Positions 16,954 to 26,238 of a DNA stretch of 64,000 nucleotides are shown in pieces; positions within the stretch are counted from its first letter, which is position 1, and every line of letters begins with the position of its first letter. Source of the DNA: Streptomyces sp. TLI_146 (GTDB lineage Bacteria; Actinomycetota; Actinomycetes; Streptomycetales; Streptomycetaceae); NCBI RefSeq assembly GCF_002846415.1, contig NZ_PJMX01000001.1, forward strand, positions 2,232,001 to 2,296,000, read 5' to 3'. Below the pieces are notes generated by a model that worked only from the letters and a program-made list of their open reading frames with translations, was not told where the DNA came from and searched no databases. The translations under genes were made by a program, and so were the position numbers.

Positions 16954-18633
16954 TCACTCGTTCGGCCGGACGAAGACCGTTTGTCCGAACACCACCGTGC
17001 GCAGGCAGACCGGCAGCTCCGCCCCGGGGCTGAGGTCCGGCAGTCCGGGCGTGCCCGAGCGCGGGTCGGTCGACCAGCGGGCCACCCGGTCGTCCGGCGC
17101 CTGCACCACGAGCTCGTCGGTGCGCCACACCGCGTAGTCGGCGGGCGCGCCCGGCACCAGGGTGCCCGCGTCGTCCCGGCCGATGGCGCGCCAGCCGCCC
17201 CGGGTGTGGGCGGTGAAGGCGGCGCGGGCCGAGACGCGGTGCTCGGGGGTCCGGTGGAAGGCGGCCGCGCGGACCGTGCCCCACGGGTCGAGCGGGGTGA
17301 CCGGCGAGTCCGAGCCGAAGGCGAGCGGCACCCCGGCGCGCAGCAGGGCCGCGTACGGGTTCAGGGTGCGGGCCCGCTCGGCGCCGAGCCGCTCGGCGTA
17401 CATGCCGTCCTCGCCGCCCCACAGCGCGTCGAACGCGGGCTGCACGGAGGCGGTGAGGCCGAGCTCGGCGAAGGCGGCGATGGTCTCGGGGGTGAGCATC
17501 TCGGCGTGCTCGACGCGGTGCCGGGCGGCGCGGATGCGGGCCAGGCCCACCTTGGCGGCGGCGGCCCGGACGCCCTCGACGACGGCGGTGACGGCGGCGT
17601 CCCCGATGGCGTGGAACCCGGCCTGGAGCCCGGCCTCGGTGCAGGCGGCCACATGGGCGGCGACGTCGGCCGCGTCCAGATGGCCGGTGCCGGTGTGCGG
17701 GGCGTCGGCGTAGGGCTCGTGCAGACAGGCGGTGTGCGAGCCGAGGGCGCCGTCGACGAAGAGGTCCCCGGCCGCGCCGAGCGCGCCGAGTTCGCGGATG
17801 CGATCGGCGTCCTTGGGGCCGGTGACGCGCTCGGCCCAGTAGCCGAAGACGCGCGGGCCGGACTCCTCGCGGGCCAGTTTCAGGAGCGAGGTGAAGTCGT
17901 CCTCGTCGGAGATCTCGGGGCCGCCGCACTCGTGGAGGGTGCCGATGCCGAGGGAGGCCGCGCGGTGCAGCGCGGCCCGCTGGGCCTCCTCGCGCTGGCG
18001 CGGGGTGATCGCCGCGTGGGCCGCGGCCCGGACCGCGTGGTGGGCGGCGGCGGTCAGCGGGGCGTCCGGGTGGTAGCCGTCGAGCCCGGTGACGCCCGGG
18101 ATCCGGTCGAGCAGCGCGGTGGTGGCGACGGCCGAGTGGACGTCGATGCGTGGCAGGTAGAGCGGGCGGCCGCCGGTGGCCTCGTCGAGCTCGGCGCGGG
18201 TCGGCGGGGTCCGCTCGGGCCAGCGCGCGGAGTCCCAGCCATGGCCGAGCAGCACGTCGTCGTCGGGGCGGGACGCGGCGTACGCCCGTACCGCCGCCAG
18301 GGCCTCGGCGCGGCTGCCCGCGGACGACAGATCGAGGCCGGTGAGCGCCAGGCCGGTGGCCGTGGTGTGCACATGCGCATCGGTGAACGCCGGGGTGACC
18401 AGGGCCCCTTCGAGGTCGACCACCTCGTCGACGCCGGACGCGAAGGCGTCGGCCGCGCCCTCGGAGCCGACCCAGGCGACGTGTCCGCGCTCGACGACCA
18501 TCGCCGTGGCGAACGGGTCGGCGGGGCTGTGGACCTCGCCGCCGCGCAGCAGCACGGTGCGGTGGTCGGGCTCGCCCGTGGACAGCGGGGCGACGGTTCG
18601 GGCCGGCAGGGCGGCGGCGCTCTCGGAACTCAT
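16954..18633 (-). CDS. YtcJ-like metal-dependent amidohydrolase
   Basis: 559 aa. The amidohydrolase fold is shown by FTDAHVHTTATGL (metal His-x-His), GHGWDS, FVDGALGSHTACL, HAIGDAAV, RHRVEHAEM and FGSDSPVTPLDPWG (catalytic Asp), in the order typical of the YtcJ/exoenzyme-regulatory-protein group. No signal peptide is present. The family hydrolyses N-substituted formamides and related amides, and the specific substrate is unknown. Its ATG lies 10 bp before the minus-strand Lrp gene stop (18643), so the Lrp gene and the amidohydrolase are probably one transcript and the regulator may control it. Confidence 0.88.
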   Translation of the reverse strand: MSSESAAALPARTVAPLSTGEPDHRTVLLRGGEVHSPADPFATAMVVERGHVAWVGSEGAADAFASGVDEVVDLEGALVTPAFTDAHVHTTATGLALTGLDLSSAGSRAEALAAVRAYAASRPDDDVLLGHGWDSARWPERTPPTRAELDEATGGRPLYLPRIDVHSAVATTALLDRIPGVTGLDGYHPDAPLTAAAHHAVRAAAHAAITPRQREEAQRAALHRAASLGIGTLHECGGPEISDEDDFTSLLKLAREESGPRVFGYWAERVTGPKDADRIRELGALGAAGDLFVDGALGSHTACLHEPYADAPHTGTGHLDAADVAAHVAACTEAGLQAGFHAIGDAAVTAVVEGVRAAAAKVGLARIRAARHRVEHAEMLTPETIAAFAELGLTASVQPAFDALWGGEDGMYAERLGAERARTLNPYAALLRAGVPLAFGSDSPVTPLDPWGTVRAAAFHRTPEHRVSARAAFTAHTRGGWRAIGRDDAGTLVPGAPADYAVWRTDELVVQAPDDRVARWSTDPRSGTPGLPDLSPGAELPVCLRTVVFGQTVFVRPNE

Positions 18634-18642
18634 GGGAACAGC

Positions 18643-19083
18643 CTAGATACGCGGCGGACGTGCCTCGTACGGGGTCGAGAGAACGACGGTCGTCCGGGTG
18701 GAGACGCCGGCCAGCGAGCGGATACGCGTCAGCAGGTGCTCCAGCTCCAGGGGCGTGGCCACACGCACCTTGAGGATGTAGTTCTCGTCGCCCGCCACGC
18801 TGTGGCACGCCTCTATCTCCGGCACGTCGGCCAGCCGCTCGGCGATGTCGTCGGGGGCGCTCGGGTCGAAGGGCTTGACCGAGATGAACGCGGTCAGCGG
18901 CAGCCCCACCGCCTCGGGGTCCACGACGGCGACATAGCCGCGGATGACTCCGCGCTGCTCCAGCCGGCGTACCCGCTGGTGCACCGCCGAGGTGGACAGG
19001 CCCGTGGCCTTGCCCAGGTCGGTGTAGCTCATCCGCCCGTCCTTGACGAGCAGATCCACGATCTGACGGTCCAGCTCCTCCAT
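18643..19083 (-). CDS. Lrp/AsnC-family transcriptional regulator
   Basis: 146 aa. The N-terminal HTH is at residues 3-50 (RQIVDLLVKDGRMSYTDLGK and LSTSAVHQRVRRLEQRGVI). The C-terminal RAM ligand-binding/oligomerisation domain has AFISVKPF, DVPEIEACHSVAGDENYILK and LAGVSTRTTVVLS. Feast/famine regulators respond to amino acids and assemble octamers. Start MEELDRQ at 19083 is conserved. A TTG three codons upstream is possible because no strong ribosome site precedes the ATG. It sits immediately upstream of the amidohydrolase and probably shares its transcript. Confidence 0.92.
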   Translation of the reverse strand: MEELDRQIVDLLVKDGRMSYTDLGKATGLSTSAVHQRVRRLEQRGVIRGYVAVVDPEAVGLPLTAFISVKPFDPSAPDDIAERLADVPEIEACHSVAGDENYILKVRVATPLELEHLLTRIRSLAGVSTRTTVVLSTPYEARPPRI

Positions 19084-19285
19084 GCGGATCAACCTATTCC
19101 CACAGGTCCCCTCCGGCACAGTCGGCGGCAACCGGAAGGGGCACCTGCGGGCGGCATGTGACGAAGACCACAGCCTTGTCGGGGCGCTCGGGGGCACGGC
19201 GCGGTTACGGGCGGGTCTTGGCGGGAATTGCTTGCTGTGGTCGCGGCGACGGCGCCTTGCCGGCCCACCCGAGGGGGAGAACCCA

Positions 19286-19714
19286 ATGCAGAACATCAAG
19301 CGTGGCGGACGTGTGTCGAATGAACGCACCGATCCGGAGCCCGTCGATCCCACCGTCGAGGACGAGCTCGACGACGAGATCGCGGCGGACGCCTACGACA
19401 CCTTCGAGATGTACCGGGTGATCTGCCCGGACTGCGCCCAGCCGATCGCGCTGCTCGCGGACGAGACGGTGCTGCCGGAGCACGCGCTGTGCCCGAGCCC
19501 GTGGAACCCGTTCGTCCTCACGGTGTGCGCCGGGACCGGCCGTCCGGCCTCGCAGAGCAGGCCCGCGGACACCTCAAGGGACCTCCAGGAGCAGGACACC
19601 GCGCTGCTCCTGACGCTCCCCCAGGGCCTCGACTGGCGGACGCAGCCCTTCTCGCACGTCGGCGGTCCGGGCTCGCGTCCGATGCGGGTGCCGCGCATGC
19701 GGCGCGCGGCCTAG
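19286..19714 (+). CDS. Hypothetical protein with one CxxC motif
   Basis: 142 aa with no recognised domain. The N-terminus is strongly acidic (EPVDPTVEDELDDEIAADAY), then VICPDCAQPIALLADE gives a CxxC that may bind zinc together with Cys in HALCPSP and VCAGTG. The C-terminus is basic (RPMRVPRMRRAA). The start at 19286 has a GGGGGAGA ribosome site. A longer frame starting at 19082 overlaps the Lrp gene start and is unlikely. Convergent with the kinase gene, whose end lies 6 bp away. Could be a small zinc protein, function unknown. Confidence 0.7.
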   Translation: MQNIKRGGRVSNERTDPEPVDPTVEDELDDEIAADAYDTFEMYRVICPDCAQPIALLADETVLPEHALCPSPWNPFVLTVCAGTGRPASQSRPADTSRDLQEQDTALLLTLPQGLDWRTQPFSHVGGPGSRPMRVPRMRRAA

Positions 19715-19720
19715 ACCGCG

Positions 19721-20815
19721 TCAACTCCAGTACGTCCCCCGCACCATCGCCTCCAGGCTGCCCCGGTGCAGGATCAGCGCGTCCGGGTCCTCGGGGACCC
19801 GGACCTCGCCGAAGTGCAGCTGCCGGTAGGCGATCCTGAGCATCACCACCGCGTGCCGCAGGGCGGCGTAGAGCGTGTGGAACTCCATGGCGCGCGGCAC
19901 GTGCCCGGTCAACTCGGCATAGCGCGCCTCGATGTGGTCGCGCCGCAGGAAGGCGGGCAGGCCCGGTTGGCCGAAACTCACCGTCAGATCCTGGAAGAAG
20001 CGGTGCAGATAGACGGTCCAGCCGAGGTCGAGTTCGCGCGGGCCCAGCGCGGCCATCTCCCAGTCGAGGACCGCGGCGGGCTCGAAGCCGTCGTAGACGA
20101 TGTTGCCGATCCGGGCGTCGCCCCAGCAGAGCACCGCCGGGCCTTCGTCGGCGGGCCAGTGCGCGTCGAGCCAGTCGAACGCGGACTCGATGAGCGGCGA
20201 GCGCGGCAGCCCGTCCACCACCCAGTCGTAGTAGGCCCGTTGGGACTCCACATGGCGCCGCAGGGGTGAGCCCTCACCCTCGGGCAGCAGGAAGGCGGCC
20301 TCCTCGGGCGGGAACCCGTCGTGCAGCCGGGCGAGCACCGCGACCGTGGCGTCCTGAAGACGCGCCCGCTCGGCGTCACTGGCGGAGTGCAGCCAGTTCC
20401 CCTCGTACGTATAGGGCATGACGTCGGGCGGTACGCGCCCCTCGGCGCGCTCCATCACGAAGAACGGGGCGCCGAGCGCGGTGGGGTCCTCTTCCAGCCA
20501 GAGCACCCGGGGCACCGGGACGTCGGTGTGCTCGGCGACCAGGCGCATCACCCGGTGCTGGCGAGCCATGTCGTAGACCGGGAAGACGGAGTACGCGGCG
20601 GGGTCGGCGGCGAGGCGCAGAGCGCAGGCGCGCACTGGCGCGTCCGGGTGGTCGAGGACGAAGAGCAGGGTCTCGCTGGACATGCCGTTGGAGGCCGGGA
20701 CCTCGACGCCGGTGACGCGGGCGCCGGGCAGCCGTGCGTCGAGCCAGCCGGTGAGCCTGCGGCCGAGTTCCTGGGGGTCGCGCGTGGTGGTGCGGGGGCG
20801 TGGTGCCGTGGCCAT
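19721..20815 (-). CDS. Aminoglycoside-phosphotransferase-fold kinase of the ACAD10/LvaA type
   Basis: 364 aa. APH fold: N-lobe SSETLLFVLDH, catalytic segment CWGDARIGNIVYDG near residue 230 and metal-binding AAVLDWEMAALGP. The WGDARIGN variant, with Trp in place of the usual His, is characteristic of the family that includes the kinase domain of ACAD10/11 and LvaA, which phosphorylate the hydroxyl of 4-hydroxyacyl-CoAs, rather than drug-resistance kinases. The start is set by GAAGGGA ahead of MATAPRP. It follows the lipocalin-like gene by 28 bp in the same operon. An acyl-CoA dehydrogenase lies further upstream, consistent with hydroxy-acid catabolism. Confidence 0.85.
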   Translation of the reverse strand: MATAPRPRTTTRDPQELGRRLTGWLDARLPGARVTGVEVPASNGMSSETLLFVLDHPDAPVRACALRLAADPAAYSVFPVYDMARQHRVMRLVAEHTDVPVPRVLWLEEDPTALGAPFFVMERAEGRVPPDVMPYTYEGNWLHSASDAERARLQDATVAVLARLHDGFPPEEAAFLLPEGEGSPLRRHVESQRAYYDWVVDGLPRSPLIESAFDWLDAHWPADEGPAVLCWGDARIGNIVYDGFEPAAVLDWEMAALGPRELDLGWTVYLHRFFQDLTVSFGQPGLPAFLRRDHIEARYAELTGHVPRAMEFHTLYAALRHAVVMLRIAYRQLHFGEVRVPEDPDALILHRGSLEAMVRGTYWS

Positions 20816-20843
20816 GGGTATCCCTTCTCGGGGCACGGAGGGG

Positions 20844-21965
20844 TCAGGGCGCGACGGAGGTGTGGTCGGCGAACCCGCTGGGGTCGTGGCGGCCGAAGCT
20901 GCCGTGCTCGAAGATCCCGTACCCGGTGCGCCCGTCGAGCGTGAAGCGGGCGGCGTGGTCGGTGACGCCGTAGGCGGCCATCGGGTGGGCGGCCGGGTCG
21001 GAGAGGTCGTAGGCGCGGCGGTCGGTCCAGGCCCGGCCCTGCCAGGTGCCGTGCTGCCAGTCGTCGGCGGGCGGATAGCCCGCGCCGACGGCCAGCGGCG
21101 AGGAGGTGAGCACCTCGACGCCGAGTTCGAGGGGCTTGCGGGCGGCGTCGGTGAGGTGGACGACGGCGCGTTCGGGGTGACGGGTGCCGGACCGGTAGCT
21201 GATGTCGGCCTGCGGCCAGCCCAGTTGGGCGTCGGGGTGGCCGTCCCGTACGAGCACGGCCTCGTTGAGGGTGCGGTAGCCGTCGGCGTCCTCCTGGGCG
21301 ATCACCATCAGGAAGCGGTCGTCGAAGCGGACCGGCGCCCAGAGCCAGTGGAACCCCTCGGGCCGGTGCTCATCGGCGCGCCCGTCGCTCTCGCCGGGGA
21401 TCGGCCGCACCCCCCAGCTGCGGTCCCGGGTGCCGGTCCACTCCCCCGCCGTGACGGGTATCTCCTCGCCCGCGACCCGGATGGCGCCGGTGCAGCGGCC
21501 CGCCTGGACGAAGCGGCGGCCCTCCAGGGTGAGGCGGTCGCCCCGGCGCTGGACGTGGTGCGGCTCCCAGACGGCCGGGAAGTCGGCCTGCCAGGTGATC
21601 TCGTACGAGAGCGAGCCGGGGTCGGCCGGGTCGGGGGCGCAGTGCAAGGTGAGGCGGCGCAGCGGCTCGTCGACGGTGATGCGCAGCGGTCCCACCGAGA
21701 GGTTCATGCGGTCGTCGGTGAGCGCGTCGCTGGCCCGGACGGCGTGCAGCCGATCGCCGAGCCGCAGGGTGGCGTAGGCGTCGATGACCCCGGTGTTGGG
21801 GTAGACGCCGAGCCCCGCGATCAGCAGCGCGCGGCCGTGGTGGTCGAAGACGTGGAAGATGCAGCGGTCGTAGGCGTTGCGGTCGCCGGTGGCGACGTGT
21901 TTCAGGGAGAGGGGGACCTGGTGGATCGGGTATTCGTCGAGTGCGATCGGACGGTCCTGGGACAC
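20844..21965 (-). CDS. Lipocalin-like (CrtC/AttH-type) protein of unknown function
   Basis: 373 aa. No signal peptide. Two beta-rich halves rich in aromatic and charged strands (SYEITWQADFPAVWEPHHVQ, GTRDRSWGVRP, HWLWAPVRFDDRFLMVIAQE, GYGIFEHGSFGRHDP) resemble the double lipocalin fold of hydroxyneurosporene synthase (CrtC) and AttH-like proteins. The GTRDRSWG..HWLW pattern recurs in that superfamily. It may bind a hydrophobic or acyl substrate. Co-operonic with the APH-type kinase 28 bp downstream, so it may act on the same substrate, by inference only. Confidence 0.72.
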   Translation of the reverse strand: MSQDRPIALDEYPIHQVPLSLKHVATGDRNAYDRCIFHVFDHHGRALLIAGLGVYPNTGVIDAYATLRLGDRLHAVRASDALTDDRMNLSVGPLRITVDEPLRRLTLHCAPDPADPGSLSYEITWQADFPAVWEPHHVQRRGDRLTLEGRRFVQAGRCTGAIRVAGEEIPVTAGEWTGTRDRSWGVRPIPGESDGRADEHRPEGFHWLWAPVRFDDRFLMVIAQEDADGYRTLNEAVLVRDGHPDAQLGWPQADISYRSGTRHPERAVVHLTDAARKPLELGVEVLTSSPLAVGAGYPPADDWQHGTWQGRAWTDRRAYDLSDPAAHPMAAYGVTDHAARFTLDGRTGYGIFEHGSFGRHDPSGFADHTSVAP

Positions 21966-22011
21966 GGCAACCTCCTGGACGACAGGGAAGTTGACGGTAC
22001 GTCAGATGCCG

Positions 22012-22072
22012 TGAAAAACAAGCCCCCGGAGCCGGGGTGCGTGGATCCGCACACCCCGGCGCACAGGGGGCG
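22012..22072 (-). terminator. Intrinsic terminator after acyl-CoA dehydrogenase
   Basis: On the minus strand, directly after the stop codon, nested stems (GCCCCC..GGGGGC around an inner CCGGGGTG..CACCCCGG) are followed by a TTGTTTTT tract at 22021-22014. This separates the dehydrogenase transcript from the lipocalin-like/kinase genes downstream. Confidence 0.82.
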
Positions 22073-23245
22073 TCAGCGGGTCTCGGGGCCGGCCAGGTGG
22101 CGGGCGACGACCATCCGCTGGATCTGGTTGGTGCCCTCGACGATCTGGAGGACCTTGGCCTCGCGCATCAGGCGCTCGACCGGGAAGTCGGCGGTGTAGC
22201 CGTAGCCGCCGAGCACCTGGACCGCGTCGGTGGTGACCTTCATCGCCGCGTCCGTGCAGAACAGCTTCGCCATCGCGGCCTCCTTGGAGAAGGGCCGTCC
22301 GGCGTCCCGCAGCCGCGCGGCCGACAGGTACAGCGCCCGGCCCGCCTCGATCTGGGTGGCCATGTCCGCCAGCATGAACCGCAGGCCCTGGAAGTCCGCG
22401 ATCGGCCGGCCGAACTGCTGTCTCCCGGTCGCGTACGCCACCGCCTCGTCCAGGGCGGCCTGGGCGACGCCGATGGCGCAGGCGGCGATCCCGAGGCGGC
22501 CGGAGTCCAGGGCGGACAGCGCGATCGCGAAGCCCTGGCCCTCCTCGCCGATGCGACGGCTGTCAGGCACCCGGACCCCGTCGAAGTGCAGCTGGGCGGT
22601 GGGCGAGCCCTTCATGCCCATCTTCTTCTCGGGCGCGGCCGCGCTCAGCCCCTCGGCGTCACCGGGGACCAGGAAGGCCGTGATGCCCCGGGCGCCCTCG
22701 GCGCCGGTGCGGGCGAGGACGGTGTAGAAGTCGGCGATCCCGCCGTGGGTGATCCAGGCCTTGGTGCCGGTGATCACCCAGTGGTCGCCGTCTCTGACGG
22801 CCTTCGTCCGCAGCGAGGCCGCGTCGGAGCCCGAGGCGGGCTCGGAGAGGCAGTACGCGCCGAGCAGACCGCCGCCGAGCATGGCGGGCAGATGGTCGGC
22901 CTGCTGCTGCTTGGTGCCGTAGCCCGCCAGGGCGTGGCAGGCCAGCGAGTGGACGCTGACGCCGAGGCCGACCGTGAGGCGGGCGGCGGCGAGCTCTTCG
23001 AGGACCTGGAGGTACACCTCGTACGGCTGGTCCCCGCCGCCGAACTCGGAGTCGTACGGAAGGCCGAGCAGCCCGGACTCGGACAGCAGGGAGAAGACCT
23101 CGCGCGGAAAGTGTCCGGCGTCCTCCTGCTCGGCGGCATGAGGAGCGATCTCCCGCTGGACGATGTCGCGTACGAGCGCAACGAGGTCCCGGGCCTCCTC
23201 GGTGGGCAGCTGTCGGTCCACCGGCTGCGGGGCGCGGTCGGGCAT
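22073..23245 (-). CDS. Acyl-CoA dehydrogenase
   Basis: 390 aa, usual length for short/medium-chain acyl-CoA dehydrogenases. AYCLSEPASGSDAASL (FAD/substrate loop), KAWITHGGIAD, GRQQFGRPIADFQGLRF and QVLGGYGYTADFPVERLMREAK are standard. The catalytic Glu lies in QIVEGTNQIQR near the C-terminus, the SCAD/MCAD position. It oxidises acyl-CoA to 2-enoyl-CoA with ETF as acceptor. A strong terminator follows. The kinase and lipocalin-like genes beyond it may belong to the same pathway. Confidence 0.95.
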   Translation of the reverse strand: MPDRAPQPVDRQLPTEEARDLVALVRDIVQREIAPHAAEQEDAGHFPREVFSLLSESGLLGLPYDSEFGGGDQPYEVYLQVLEELAAARLTVGLGVSVHSLACHALAGYGTKQQQADHLPAMLGGGLLGAYCLSEPASGSDAASLRTKAVRDGDHWVITGTKAWITHGGIADFYTVLARTGAEGARGITAFLVPGDAEGLSAAAPEKKMGMKGSPTAQLHFDGVRVPDSRRIGEEGQGFAIALSALDSGRLGIAACAIGVAQAALDEAVAYATGRQQFGRPIADFQGLRFMLADMATQIEAGRALYLSAARLRDAGRPFSKEAAMAKLFCTDAAMKVTTDAVQVLGGYGYTADFPVERLMREAKVLQIVEGTNQIQRMVVARHLAGPETR

Positions 23246-23604
23246 GGCGGCGCTCTCCTCCCTGTCGGGCGCTTCGGCGGACGCGCGCGCAGGGTGTGGC
23301 GGCGCCGCCGGTGACTCTGCTGGACAGCCGATGCCTACCCTCCCGGATCACGGAAGCTGCAGGCTGGTGGCTGTGGCGCTGTGAGTATGCCCGATCGGAC
23401 GCGTCCCGTCACGGGGTCCAAGATCACGTTTAGGCCAGGGCCGTTCGGGGCGCGGACGTGCGGCGCCGGGCGGGAATGGGCGCTTCCGGAGTTGGTCCAA
23501 ACCATTGACGAAGTGGTCTAGTCCTTCTAGCGTCTGGGCGAACGCGTTACCGCGTTCATGCCAAGCACCCGTGAACGGCTCCCCTCCCCCACGAGGAGAT
23601 CACG
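23246..23604. other. Divergent region between acyl-CoA dehydrogenase and chitinase
   Basis: 359 bp. The chitinase promoter with its paired DasR-type sites occupies 23493-23533. Nothing else convincing was seen in the half next to the dehydrogenase. Confidence 0.5.
23493..23533 (+). promoter_or_regulatory. Chitinase promoter with paired DasR-like/chitin-repeat sites
   Basis: TTGACG (23505-23510), 17-bp spacer, TAGCGT (23528-23533). Two 12-mers flank and overlap it: TGGTCCAAACCA at 23493-23504 and TGGTCTAGTCCT at 23514-23525, close to the known DasR element (TGGTCTAGACCA) and the direct repeats of Streptomyces chitinase promoters. The first abuts the -35 and the second lies in the spacer, so binding would block RNA polymerase. 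DasR senses glucosamine-6-phosphate. Confidence 0.87.
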
Positions 23605-24840
<1,236 letters not shown>

Positions 24841-24856
24841 CCCGGGAGCGGGGCGG

Positions 24857-24893
24857 GGAGGGGCGGCCGGCCGTGTGGCCCGGCCGCCCCTCC
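24857..24893. terminator. Bidirectional GC hairpin between chitinase and TetR genes
   Basis: Perfect 14-bp stem, 24857-24870 with 24880-24893, and 9-nt loop. It lies in the 57-bp gap between convergent stops. No U-tract, as is common for Streptomyces terminators. Confidence 0.75.
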
Positions 24894-24897
24894 TGCG

Positions 24898-25527
24898 TCA
24901 CGCTCCGGGCGGGGGCGAGGGGCAGGCCGGCTCGAACTCGCCGATGGTGTCCATGGTCTGCCGCAGCATCCGCACCAGCAGATCGCGTACGGTCGCACGC
25001 TCCGGCTCCAGCGTCCCCAGCCACTCCAGGGTCACGCTCTCCACACAGCCCATCCAGCCGAGCAGTGCGAGCCGGGCGAGCACCGGAATATCCCGCCGGC
25101 CGTAGGCGCCCTCCGCGATGGTGGCGATCAGCTCCTCGCGGACGGCGTCGCGTATCGCCTGCACCTGGGTGTCGAAGCCGACGCCGCCGGTCACGATGGT
25201 CCGGTAGGCCGCCTGGTGGTGCTGGGCGTACAGCAGATACCCCTCCATCGTGCGGTGGACGCGGTCGGCGCGCGGCAGCTCGGTGTCGCTCCCGGCCCGG
25301 GCGACCAGATCGGCCACCGAGTCCTCGACGATGGCCAGGTAGTAGCCGCGTTTGCTCTTGAAGTAGTAGTAGATGAGGCCCTTGGCGACCCCGGCGTGCT
25401 TGGCGATGTCGTCCATCGACAAGGCGTCGTACGACGTGTCGGCGAACAACTTCCGCCCCGTCGCGATGAGTTCGGAGCGACGCACCTGGGATTTCTCGGT
25501 CGCGCCTCGCTGTTGACTATTATTCAA
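24898..25527 (-). CDS. TetR/AcrR-family regulator
   Basis: About 209 aa. N-terminal HTH: RRSELIATGRKLFADTSYDA, then LSMDDIAKHAGVAKGLIYYYF and KSKRGYYLAIVE, a canonical TetR DNA-binding domain. The C-terminal ligand domain is helical (TMEGYLLYAQHHQAAYRTIV). The likely start is TTG at 25527 (AGGG about 7 bases upstream). Downstream in-frame codons near 25484 are possible. Divergent from the DUF6230 gene with 96 bp between them, so it probably represses that cluster. A longer frame to 26157 is an artefact of the opposite strand. Confidence 0.87.
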   Translation of the reverse strand: MNNSQQRGATEKSQVRRSELIATGRKLFADTSYDALSMDDIAKHAGVAKGLIYYYFKSKRGYYLAIVEDSVADLVARAGSDTELPRADRVHRTMEGYLLYAQHHQAAYRTIVTGGVGFDTQVQAIRDAVREELIATIAEGAYGRRDIPVLARLALLGWMGCVESVTLEWLGTLEPERATVRDLLVRMLRQTMDTIGEFEPACPSPPPGA

Positions 25528-25542
25528 ATTAAGCCCTAGTCT
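25513..25542 (+). promoter_or_regulatory. Candidate promoter/operator of the DUF6230 cluster
   Basis: TTGACT (25513-25518), 18-bp AT-rich spacer, TAGTCT (25537-25542). A GACTA..TAGTC dyad brackets the spacer (25515-25519 and 25537-25541), a layout suited to TetR repression. It overlaps the start of the TetR gene, which would thus be autoregulated. Confidence 0.5.
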
Positions 25543-25623
25543 CCAACTGCCACAGGATCTCCGCAGTATGGCAGACCTGCACACGCACTCCCCCTGCACC
25601 GCTCGGACGTACGGGAGGAACAA

Positions 25624-26238
25624 GTGAGCGCAGACAGGCGGCCGTTGGCCGAGGGAAGAACCGCCTGGAAGAAGGCGGCGCTGGTGGCGATGCCGGCGGT
25701 CCTCGCCGTCGGGGTCATGGCCAATGTGATGGCCGAGGGCGCGCTGGCCGCCTCCTTCGCCGTCTCGGGCACCAGCTTCCAGGTCTCCTCGGGGAAGCTG
25801 ACGAGCCAGGGCCTCGCCTCCTATGTGCAGACCGACAAGTCCGTGGACGGCAAGGGCCATCCGGTCGCCCTGCTCGGCATCGGGGACGCCCGGCTCAGCG
25901 ACATCTGCCAGTCCGCGCAGGTGAAGACGCCGGTCGGCACGGTCGTGTTCAAGCTGACGGCGGGCGGCGACGCGGGCGAGGTCACCGCGAGCAATCTGGT
26001 CATCGACGGCGAGGACCTGGTCGGGGACGCCCGGTTCGGCACCGCCGAGATCGGCCGGGACGCCTCCACGCTCGACCAGGTGCCGGGAGTCCACGGCGAG
26101 AAGGGCAAGTTCGGCCTCCAGGCCGGGGACATCGAGGTCGCCGGGGTGCGCTCGCACGCCTGGTCGGCGACCGGCGGCAACTTCCGGCTGAAGGGCATGC
26201 GGGTCGATGTGAGCATCGGCGGCAAGAAGTGCTTCTGA
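25624..26238 (+). CDS. DUF6230-family exported or membrane-anchored protein
   Basis: 204 aa from a GTG with AGGAGG-like site (GGGAGGAAC). One N-terminal hydrophobic helix (AALVAMPAVLAVGVMANVMAEGALAASFA) serves as signal or anchor. The remaining ~160 residues are beta-rich with repeated Gly/Asp/Val strands (VVFKLTAGGDAGEVTASNLV, GEDLVGDARFGTAEIGRD, HAWSATGGNFRLKGMRVDVS) and two Cys (ICQSA and terminal KKCF) that may pair. Older annotations call relatives cholesterol esterase, but no hydrolase motif is seen. First gene of a three-gene cluster with DUF6114 and a membrane protein. Function unknown. Confidence 0.85.
   Translation: MSADRRPLAEGRTAWKKAALVAMPAVLAVGVMANVMAEGALAASFAVSGTSFQVSSGKLTSQGLASYVQTDKSVDGKGHPVALLGIGDARLSDICQSAQVKTPVGTVVFKLTAGGDAGEVTASNLVIDGEDLVGDARFGTAEIGRDASTLDQVPGVHGEKGKFGLQAGDIEVAGVRSHAWSATGGNFRLKGMRVDVSIGGKKCF

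Noticed and set aside
19721..20815. Aminoglycoside resistance gene
   Set aside because: The catalytic segment is the WGDARIGN form of acyl-CoA-type kinases, not the HGDxxxxN of drug kinases.
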